Assembly (NCBI RefSeq): GCF_000971975.1
Contig: NZ_LAQO01000001.1
Location: 496,001-560,000, forward strand
Length of the DNA stretch: 64,000 nucleotides
Direction of reading: 5' to 3'
DNA from: Paenibacillus algorifonticola
Lineage (GTDB): Bacteria > Bacillota > Bacilli > Paenibacillales > Paenibacillaceae
Positions 57,381-64,000 of this stretch are shown here, piece after piece; position 1 is the first letter of the stretch, and each line of letters opens with the position of its first letter. The position numbers and the translations under genes were made by a program. The notes under the pieces were generated by a model. It searched no databases. It saw only the letters and a list, made by a program, of their open reading frames with translations, and was not told the DNA's origin.

Positions 57381-58574
57381 CTATCGCCGCTGGACTAGAA
57401 CGGAAATTTCACCCGGGCGCCCTAGCAAATAGCCTTGCGCATAATGCACGCCCATCGCCTTTACTTTGTCCAGCTCCTCTTGATGTTCAATGCCTTCGGC
57501 AATGATGCCAATTGCCATTTTGTCGGCCAGCTGGACAAGCGTATGCACAATATGCTCCTTCATTTCGTGCTCATGTATCCCCATAATGAGAGAGCAGTCT
57601 ACTTTAATATAATCCGGCTTCAGCTCAATGATGGCCTGCAGCGACGAGTAACCGGCGCCAACATCGTCGATTGCAATTTGAAAGCCTTGGCGGCGGTACT
57701 CCGCAAGTGTAGCAAGCGCGGCGCCATAATCCTGAATAGCCGAACGCTCGGTAATTTCAAATACGATATGGTGAGGCGACAAGCCCCGCTGCTCCATCAT
57801 TTTGGCGAGCCTTGCAGGGTAGAAGCTTCCTTCATTTAGCAATTGTGCCGTCATATTTATAAACAGCTTCTGATGAGACTGGAGACCGGTACTGCCCTCC
57901 ACTGCCTGCTCTCGCGCCGACTGGTCCAGCCTTGCAACCTCTCCCGACTCTTCTGCGAAGGCAAATAAATCCAACGGACTGGAAAACCATTTATTTTTAG
58001 GGAACCGCGTGAGTGCCTCATATCCGAATGTTGTCAGCTCGCTGTCGGTTCCTTGAATCGACATAATCGGCTGATAGACCGACATGAGAAGCTTGCCGCG
58101 AATAAGCCCGTTCATATATTGCAGCCGCATGGCCTGTGTTAAAGATTCCTTTTGCTGCCCATATAATAGCGCTCGCTTTGAAGCTTCATACAGGCGGGAG
58201 ACTGGGCTTCCAGTATCGCTGCGCTCGACCAATCCTACACCTGCATGCAGACGCATATCCGACATAAGTCCAAGCTCGGTTCCACTAAACCCACGCTCCG
58301 CTTCCTCCTGCCATTTGCCTGCGGCTTGCAGCAAATTTCCCTGCAGCTCCTGCTGCTGCAAGTCTGGCAAAGCCATCACAATATACAAATCATCACCCAT
58401 CCAAAACTTGTCCCGTACATGGGCAGCCGTCTCCGGGTTCGCATAAAGCATCATCTCTATGTATAGCTTCCAGCTCCTCCTAAACGAGGAGGGCAGCTGC
58501 TGCCAAGTGCCTGCCGACTGCTCACTATGCCAGGATAGATAGATAACGCCAATATTTTCTGGCTTATCATCCAT
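57381..58574 (-). CDS. EAL-domain c-di-GMP phosphodiesterase
   Basis: The product is 397 residues from the ATG at 58574, overlapping the GGDEF stop; a longer frame to 58616 exists. The N-terminal ~130 residues are unassigned. The EAL domain has YEALTRF, FINMTAQLLN, FEITERS, IAIDDVGAGYSSL, PDYIKVD, IIAEGIEHQEEL and QGYLLGRP, so all metal and catalytic residues are present. It probably degrades c-di-GMP and counters the upstream cyclase. Confidence 0.88.
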   Translation of the reverse strand: MDDKPENIGVIYLSWHSEQSAGTWQQLPSSFRRSWKLYIEMMLYANPETAAHVRDKFWMGDDLYIVMALPDLQQQELQGNLLQAAGKWQEEAERGFSGTELGLMSDMRLHAGVGLVERSDTGSPVSRLYEASKRALLYGQQKESLTQAMRLQYMNGLIRGKLLMSVYQPIMSIQGTDSELTTFGYEALTRFPKNKWFSSPLDLFAFAEESGEVARLDQSAREQAVEGSTGLQSHQKLFINMTAQLLNEGSFYPARLAKMMEQRGLSPHHIVFEITERSAIQDYGAALATLAEYRRQGFQIAIDDVGAGYSSLQAIIELKPDYIKVDCSLIMGIHEHEMKEHIVHTLVQLADKMAIGIIAEGIEHQEELDKVKAMGVHYAQGYLLGRPGEISVLVQRR

Positions 58575-60129
58575 TATAAGGCTGCTTCGCTGCAATATCG
58601 CTTGATGATGTCCCACGTCTCACTTCGATCCCCTCTGTAGCATTGCGTTCTTGTGTGCAAGAGGTCATATCTTCCATGACATACACACTGCCTTTTTGCA
58701 TCTTGGCACGTTTCTTGAGCTTCGCTGTTAGAGTCGATATAAGGCTTGGCGTCGTCCCGCCTGCAGCAAGCATTAATGAGAGAGACAAGGTAACCCCCTC
58801 TTGCTCCACTGTGTTGCCGTGACGATCCTCCACCATGCTGACCTCCACTCCACCGTAATACCTTTTCACCTCGCCGTCGAAACGCTCAATCAGCCTGGTG
58901 CAAACTTTTTCAGCATAAGAGGCCTCCGTTACCATAATGAAATCATCACCACCAATATGCCCGATAAAATCGCTGGCCAGCCCGTATTCTTCCTTAATCC
59001 CAACTAGCGTATCCGCCAAAAAACGAATGAGCGCGTCGCCTTGGCTAAACCCAAAGCAATCATTAAACCATTTGAAATAGTCCAAGTCCGCATAGATGAC
59101 GGCGAACGGCTTGTGGCTGCTGCTCCTGCGGGCCAGCTCCAGTTGAATGCCCTCATTGCCGGGCAGACCCGTCAGCGGGTTGGCCGATCTTGCCGCCTCC
59201 ATACGCAGCGTCGTAATGCGCTCCAAAATATCACGAACCGTCGTTGCGCCGAGCAGTTGACCTCCAGCTGTAATAATAACGACATCGTATAAATGAGAAA
59301 TATCCCGCGCCATCGCCAGCTGGGACACATGCTCGATCGGCATGTCCGCATCCACGATTAATGGAGAAGCATTCATAATTTTCTCAACAGGTCGAGTGGA
59401 ATAAAGCGGAAGCCCATATTTCCCCGCCAGCAGCTCATGCAGCTCCTCTTTCATTAATAATCCGACCGGCTGCCCCTCATCTGCTATCACAACGCCCTGC
59501 TCCTTGCGGTTTATTTCGAAGAAATGGGCAATATCCGCCACCTTTGCTTCTGAAGGGAAAATAGGGAACGGGACTGCGAGCTGACCAATGCTAAAGCCCG
59601 GGAGGGCATGATAAACCCCCACCTTTCTCTGCTCCGTTCTGTTGCTAGCTGCAGCCGTTTCGACCTCCATTGCAGCAGCACCCTCCGCCGCCATCCACGC
59701 CTCCTTAATCGCTTTCAAAATCGTGCGCTCCGCGGCCTGTATAAAGGAAGGCTCACTATCCGGTTTCGGCGAATTTGCAAAGGCTACCCCTAATCGAATT
59801 CCCTCCTGCTTGGCCAAGCTCTTCCGTAGCACAGCAACGCTGTTAGCAACGGCTATGTTCACGGATAATCCCGCTTCAACAGCACCGATCATATAGTAAT
59901 GCTCATTCTCCAAGTCCTGCTTCCATACCAGCCTGAACCCGTCCCCCTGCTCCCATCTCTGCAGAAGCTTGCTCAACATGCCGTCTTCCTCATCACTTCT
60001 TATGTATAGCACGCCGACTCCGCCCAACTTCCAGCTTTTTTTTACGGCATGGATCATCACTCTATTTAATAAACCGATTGCAATCTCATCCATATGAATC
60101 CCCTCAATGGTCACATTTCGATTTTCCAC
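58567..60129 (-). CDS. CBS-GGDEF diguanylate cyclase
   Basis: The 520-residue protein has an N-terminal region (~1-185) without a named domain. A CBS-pair-like segment (~190-310; EQGVVIADEGQPVGLLMKE, VDADMPIEHVSQLAM) follows, then a GGDEF domain with the signature GGDDF in IGHIGGDDFIMV and a LTGLPGNEGI start. It makes c-di-GMP. The CBS part may sense nucleotides. It overlaps the EAL gene, so synthesis and breakdown are coexpressed. Confidence 0.88.
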   Translation of the reverse strand: MENRNVTIEGIHMDEIAIGLLNRVMIHAVKKSWKLGGVGVLYIRSDEEDGMLSKLLQRWEQGDGFRLVWKQDLENEHYYMIGAVEAGLSVNIAVANSVAVLRKSLAKQEGIRLGVAFANSPKPDSEPSFIQAAERTILKAIKEAWMAAEGAAAMEVETAAASNRTEQRKVGVYHALPGFSIGQLAVPFPIFPSEAKVADIAHFFEINRKEQGVVIADEGQPVGLLMKEELHELLAGKYGLPLYSTRPVEKIMNASPLIVDADMPIEHVSQLAMARDISHLYDVVIITAGGQLLGATTVRDILERITTLRMEAARSANPLTGLPGNEGIQLELARRSSSHKPFAVIYADLDYFKWFNDCFGFSQGDALIRFLADTLVGIKEEYGLASDFIGHIGGDDFIMVTEASYAEKVCTRLIERFDGEVKRYYGGVEVSMVEDRHGNTVEQEGVTLSLSLMLAAGGTTPSLISTLTAKLKKRAKMQKGSVYVMEDMTSCTQERNATEGIEVRRGTSSSDIAAKQPYNG

Positions 60130-60221
60130 CTAAAATTAACTTACATATAAAGTGTGAGCAGAGTAACAGAAGAATGTAAAACACATGTCAAAATCACTGC
60201 TTTCAACCTACTTTTCTATAC

Positions 60222-60260
60222 AAAAAGATGCCCTACGAACCAAATGATTCGTGTGGGCAC
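60222..60260 (-). terminator. Terminator of the pst-phoU operon
   Basis: On the - strand GTGCCCACACGAA and TTCGTAGGGCATC pair and are followed by TTTTTG, just after phoU. Confidence 0.8.
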
Positions 60261-60268
60261 CTCGTTTG

Positions 60269-60931
60269 CTATACATTCAAATCCGGTCGATTCCCCGTCA
60301 CCAGATATACGACACTTTCTCCGATGTTCGTCGCATGATCACCAAAACGCTCGATATAACGACTTACAAAGCTCAGCAGCGACGCTTGCGAGATCGTTCG
60401 CGGATTCTCCATCATCAGCGAGAACAACTCCCGCTGTACTTGACTGAACAAGGCATCAACCTGATCGTCGTCCTTGGCCATTTTGTAGGCAAGATCGACA
60501 TTTTCCTGTACGAAGGCCTGTATGGATTCATAAGTCATCACCTGAACAATATCGGCCATTCTCGGCAAATCGAGCAGCGGCTTGATTAAGGTCTGACCCT
60601 CCATCCTCAGCACTACCTTGGCAATGTCTACAGATAGATCCCCCATCCGCTCCAGATCAGAAGCGATTTTGAAGGCGGATAGAATCCGACGCAAGTCCTT
60701 GGCTACCGGCTGCTGTGTAGCAATTAGCCTGGAGCCGATCTCCGTAATTTTCTCTTCCATTTGATTGAGCATGGGATCTTCGCTAATAATGCGCTTTGCT
60801 TCCTCTACATTAATCGTCTTGAGCGACTGCATGGACTCTACAAGCGCCTTCTCCACAAACGTTCCCATCTCAACTAGCAAATTATGGAGCTGCTCCAATC
60901 CATGATCGAACTCTTTTCTTACCGTCATCAT
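60269..60931 (-). CDS. phoU: Phosphate-signalling protein PhoU
   Basis: The 220-residue protein is made of two three-helix PhoU repeats with the metal-binding ASDLERMGDLSVDIA and YIERFGDHATNIGESV motifs. It links the Pst transporter to PhoR signalling. It is the last gene of the pst operon. Confidence 0.95.
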   Translation of the reverse strand: MMTVRKEFDHGLEQLHNLLVEMGTFVEKALVESMQSLKTINVEEAKRIISEDPMLNQMEEKITEIGSRLIATQQPVAKDLRRILSAFKIASDLERMGDLSVDIAKVVLRMEGQTLIKPLLDLPRMADIVQVMTYESIQAFVQENVDLAYKMAKDDDQVDALFSQVQRELFSLMMENPRTISQASLLSFVSRYIERFGDHATNIGESVVYLVTGNRPDLNV

Positions 60932-61003
60932 CGCTCTATTCCTCCTAAAGGTTTTACGAATATTGCCTCCGTAGCACGCAGCAACGGGAATATGCCATGC
61001 CTG

Positions 61004-61768
61004 TTAGCCGAAACGGCCGCTAATGTAATCCTCCGTCCGTTGGTCGGTCGGGTTGGAGAACAGCTTCTCCGTATCTGAATATTCAATAACCTCGCCACTG
61101 AGGAAAAATACAGTCTGGTTCGATACACGAGCCGCTTGATGCATATTGTGTGTAACCATTACAATCGTATAGCGATCCTTCAGCTCCTGAACAAGCTCCT
61201 CAATTTTAAGCGTCGAGATCGGATCAAGCGCAGATGTCGCTTCATCCATAAGCAGAATGTCAGGGTTAACTGCCAAAGCGCGAGCGATACACAGGCGCTG
61301 CTGCTGTCCACCGGAGATGCTGAGCGCGGATCGCTTAAGGTGATCCTTGACCTCATCCCAGAGAGCTGCCGACTTCAAGCTCGTCTCTACAATTTCATCG
61401 AGCTTCTGCTTGCTGCGAATCCCGTGTAAGCGCGGGCCATAGGCAATGTTGTCATAAATCGATTTCGGGAAAGGATTCGGCTGCTGGAATACCATTCCAA
61501 CCTTCTTGCGCAGCGTCTCCACATCAACCTCATTGGAATACAGCTCGGTGCCGCCAATGGCAATGCTGCCCTCGATACGAGTGCCAGGAATCATATCGTT
61601 CATTCGGTTGAGTGTACGAAGCAGAGTTGATTTTCCACAGCCGGAAGGACCGATAAAAGCAGTAATGGCTTTTTCGGGAATGGTAAGCGTCACATCCTTA
61701 AGCGCATGAAAGGATGTGTAGAACAAATTCAATTTATTAATATGAATGAGTGGTTGCATAACATTCAT
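61004..61768 (-). CDS. pstB: Phosphate ABC transporter ATPase PstB
   Basis: The 254-residue protein has Walker [17 protein letters not shown]-loop [15 protein letters not shown], signature [11 protein letters not shown], Walker [14 protein letters not shown] and the H-loop VTHNMHQA. It powers phosphate import. It lies between pstA and phoU. Confidence 0.96.
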   Translation of the reverse strand: MNVMQPLIHINKLNLFYTSFHALKDVTLTIPEKAITAFIGPSGCGKSTLLRTLNRMNDMIPGTRIEGSIAIGGTELYSNEVDVETLRKKVGMVFQQPNPFPKSIYDNIAYGPRLHGIRSKQKLDEIVETSLKSAALWDEVKDHLKRSALSISGGQQQRLCIARALAVNPDILLMDEATSALDPISTLKIEELVQELKDRYTIVMVTHNMHQAARVSNQTVFFLSGEVIEYSDTEKLFSNPTDQRTEDYISGRFG

Positions 61769-61789
61769 TCTCCTTCAATCGTTTTATCT

Positions 61790-62665
61790 TTACACGTTCT
61801 TCTGGTATTTGTTGCGAAGCATAATCGCCGAGAAGTTCATAATCAACAGCAGGGCTAGGAGAACGAGAATACCGCTTGCTGCCAGCTCCTTGAATTCAAG
61901 CTGCGGCTTGGAAATCCAGTTATAGATTTGGATAGGCATAACCGTAAACGAGTCCATCAGGCTGTTCGGCAGAAACGCCACGTAAGTAAGCGCGCCGATC
62001 ATGACTAGCGGAGCCGTCTCACCGATAGCGCGGGACATCGCCAATATAACGCCGGTCAAAATTCCTGCGAGGGAAGACGGAATGACCGAACGGGATACGG
62101 TCTGCCATTTTGTCGCGCCAAGAGCAAAGGAAGCATCACGCCGCGACTTCGGAACCGCGCGAATCGCTTCCTGCGCCGATACGATTATAATCGGAAGCAC
62201 AAGCAGCGTCATCGTAAACGCGCCCGCGATCAGGCTGCGATCCAGCGACATCAGCCGCACAAAAATCGTCAAGCCGAGAATACCGTATACAATGGATGGC
62301 ACACCCGCAAGTGTACTAATATTAAGCTGAATAAGTCGGGTCAGACGATTTTTTCCTGCATATTCCTCCAGATAAATGGCTGCTCCAACTCCAAGCACGA
62401 AGGATAAAGGCAGCATAATAAGCAGCATATAAACAGTGCCGACAAGCGCAGATTTCATCCCTGAGCCGTCTGCTTTACGTGAGGGAAATTCGGTAAAAAG
62501 CTGGGGCTGCAGGCGGGCTACGCCATCCACAAGCACATCGATTATAAGTGCGCAGAGTGCCAATACACCTACCGATGTGGCAATAACGAATAAAATGTGC
62601 AGCAGCCAGTCCACCCTCCGACGATTCGCAATCTGCTTGCGATTGGCATCTTGAAAAATACTCAT
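61790..62665 (-). CDS. pstA: Phosphate ABC transporter permease PstA
   Basis: The 291-residue protein has six membrane helices with the EAA loop DASFALGATKWQTV. It forms the channel with PstC. It starts after GGGAGGAG and follows pstC by one base. Confidence 0.95.
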   Translation of the reverse strand: MSIFQDANRKQIANRRRVDWLLHILFVIATSVGVLALCALIIDVLVDGVARLQPQLFTEFPSRKADGSGMKSALVGTVYMLLIMLPLSFVLGVGAAIYLEEYAGKNRLTRLIQLNISTLAGVPSIVYGILGLTIFVRLMSLDRSLIAGAFTMTLLVLPIIIVSAQEAIRAVPKSRRDASFALGATKWQTVSRSVIPSSLAGILTGVILAMSRAIGETAPLVMIGALTYVAFLPNSLMDSFTVMPIQIYNWISKPQLEFKELAASGILVLLALLLIMNFSAIMLRNKYQKNV

Positions 62666-62666
62666 A

Positions 62667-63626
62667 CTAATACTCCTCCCGGAATCGTCTCGCTATATAT
62701 TGGGCAAGAATATTTAACAGGAACGTAATGACGAACAGCGTCATGCCAACAGCAAAAATCGAACCGTATTCCAGAGATCCATGCGGGGTATCTCCAAGGC
62801 TCACCTGAACAATATAAGCGGTCATCGTCTGGATGCTGTCCAGCGGGTTGGCCGTAAGCGATGGCGTAGCCCCTGCAGCAACGGTCACGATCATCGTTTC
62901 CCCGATAGCGCGAGAGAACGCCAGTACAGCGGAAGCTACGATGCCGGAAAAAGCAGCAGGCACGACGATTTTCAAAGCGACCTCGAAGCGTGTAGCTCCA
63001 AGCGCATAAGCGCCGTCACGGAGGCTTCTCGGTACTGCCGACATTGCGTCCTCGCTGAGCGAGCAGACCATTGGAATAATCATAATACCGACAACAATAC
63101 CCGCGCTTAGAGCGTTGAACACGCCAGCATTCGGGAATATATCGCGGATCAGAGGCGTAATCAGGCTAAGGGCAAAGTAGCCGTATACGATTGTCGGCAC
63201 GCCAGCCAATACTTCAAGAATCGGTTTTACAATTTTGCGTACAATTTTAGGCGCATACTCTGATAAATAAATAGCGCTTGCCAGACCGAATGGAATCGCA
63301 ACGAGACAAGCAATCAGGGTAATCATAAGCGTGCCGTTCAGCAGAGGCAGAACACCGAAGCTTTTAGGCGTAATAAGCGGTGACCATTTTGTACCGAACA
63401 AAAAATCGAATACCGGCACCTTTTGGAAAAAAGCAAAGGTTTCCGAAATTAGAGTAACGACAATACCGATTGTCGTTAATACCGAGATAGACGCACACAA
63501 GAATAAAAGCACTGGCATTACTTTATTCATAATGCTCACGCGCTCATTCTTGAATACGTACGCTCCCGCTTTGGATGAAACATTTGTTTGCGGCTGGTTG
63601 TTTTCCTGCATCGCTTCGCCTTGCAT
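62667..63626 (-). CDS. pstC: Phosphate ABC transporter permease PstC
   Basis: The 319-residue protein has six membrane helices after a polar N-terminus, the EAA loop [17 protein letters not shown] and the [15 protein letters not shown] segment shared with PstA. The ATG follows AAGGAG. Confidence 0.95.
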   Translation of the reverse strand: MQGEAMQENNQPQTNVSSKAGAYVFKNERVSIMNKVMPVLLFLCASISVLTTIGIVVTLISETFAFFQKVPVFDFLFGTKWSPLITPKSFGVLPLLNGTLMITLIACLVAIPFGLASAIYLSEYAPKIVRKIVKPILEVLAGVPTIVYGYFALSLITPLIRDIFPNAGVFNALSAGIVVGIMIIPMVCSLSEDAMSAVPRSLRDGAYALGATRFEVALKIVVPAAFSGIVASAVLAFSRAIGETMIVTVAAGATPSLTANPLDSIQTMTAYIVQVSLGDTPHGSLEYGSIFAVGMTLFVITFLLNILAQYIARRFREEY

Positions 63627-63740
63627 ATCTGCGTCATCTCCTTGCCTTTACAATTCATTAACATATATGGCGAGAAAAATGTGATGCCCCACGAGACACC
63701 ACATTTTGTCGCCTTCCCTTAGTGTTTGTTTAGGAAGAAA

Positions 63741-64000
63741 TTAAGATTGCAACTTTGCAGCTTCTTCTGCATATTTCTCATCTGGAAGAGCGATGTAGCC
63801 TACTTCGTCTGCAAGAGGTCCGATGTTGTTAATGTAATAGTTAGCAAATGCGTTAACTTCTGGACGCTCAAGCTCTTTTTTATTCACATAGATGAAGAGA
63901 GGGCGGGACAATGGTGCGTAGGTGCCATCTTTGATCGTTTCATGCGAAGGCGTGATTGCGCCTGTGCCGCCATCAATTGGTACAAGCTTCAGCTTATCCT
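63741..64000 (-). CDS. pstS: Phosphate-binding protein PstS (C-terminal part)
   Basis: Only the last ~86 residues are in the window. KLVPIDGGTGAITPSHETI, then GTYAPLSRPLFIYVNKKEL and a helical ALPDEKYAEEAAKLQS end match the C-terminal lobe of PstS lipoproteins. It is the first gene of the operon; the promoter and Pho box lie beyond the right edge. Confidence 0.92.
   Translation of the reverse strand, partial: DKLKLVPIDGGTGAITPSHETIKDGTYAPLSRPLFIYVNKKELERPEVNAFANYYINNIGPLADEVGYIALPDEKYAEEAAKLQS

Noticed and set aside
1-64000. CRISPR arrays, rRNA genes and classical insertion sequences
   Set aside because: No regularly spaced direct repeats with unique spacers, no rRNA sequence and no transposase gene were seen.

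Overview
The window comes from a Gram-positive, spore-forming member of the Bacillota, most likely Paenibacillus. The right-hand 17 kb shows this: an alpha/beta-type SASP gene, the order nrdR / slt / coaE / ytaF / mutM / polA on one strand, the ribulose-monophosphate pair hxlA-hxlB, and a pstSCAB-phoU operon. The genus is inferred from gene content and order; nothing here fixes the species.

Positions 1 to about 43,617 are an apparently complete-looking prophage of a contractile-tailed phage whose left end lies outside the window. From the right, in leftward transcription order, it carries a large serine recombinase, tRNA-Ala and tRNA-Lys genes, an ArpU-like late regulator, a tail-associated polysaccharide deacetylase, PBSX-type terminase subunits, a DUF1073 portal, a MuF-like head protein, a DUF2213 protease/scaffold, a cement protein, a DUF2184 capsid protein, connectors, the DUF3383 sheath, the DUF3277 tube, a frameshifting tail chaperone pair, the tape measure, the baseplate (hub, spike, gp25, J, DUF2612), a tail fibre, holin and an M15 endopeptidase. 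A strong terminator at about 12.85 kb ends this late operon. A block of small rightward genes follows (11.0-12.8 kb). The early operon runs leftward from a CI/Cro-type switch at 6.7 kb through a DUF3102 protein, ORF6C proteins, a Rad50-like ATPase and a Bet/RecT annealing protein.

Between the lysis and lysogeny modules (8.3-10.5 kb) lies the most unusual part. It is a compact four-gene agr-type peptide-signalling cassette: a polytopic membrane sensor without a kinase domain, AgrB, a 43-residue AgrD whose core carries Ser instead of Cys, and a LytTR DNA-binding protein without a receiver domain. Two further regulatory pairs sit beside it (an S24 domain without HTH divergent from an XRE gene, and an XRE gene with TATCTCA boxes).

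At the prophage's right edge (43.6-46.8 kb) there are repeated 3' remnants of tRNA-Ala, tandemly duplicated terminators, and copies of a ~105-bp element lying in T-arm sequence. They bracket a small segment with a TetR regulator, an aldo-keto reductase and a SnoaL-like gene. Next comes a formaldehyde/electrophile-response region: a quinone reductase, two HxlR regulators and hxlAB. An identical 12-bp AAGTACGCACTT motif lies upstream of three of these transcription units. The remainder is core chromosome: GNAT, NrdR, SASP, lytic transglycosylase, CoaE, YtaF, MutM, PolA, an EAL/GGDEF pair, and the phosphate-uptake operon, which is cut by the right window edge.
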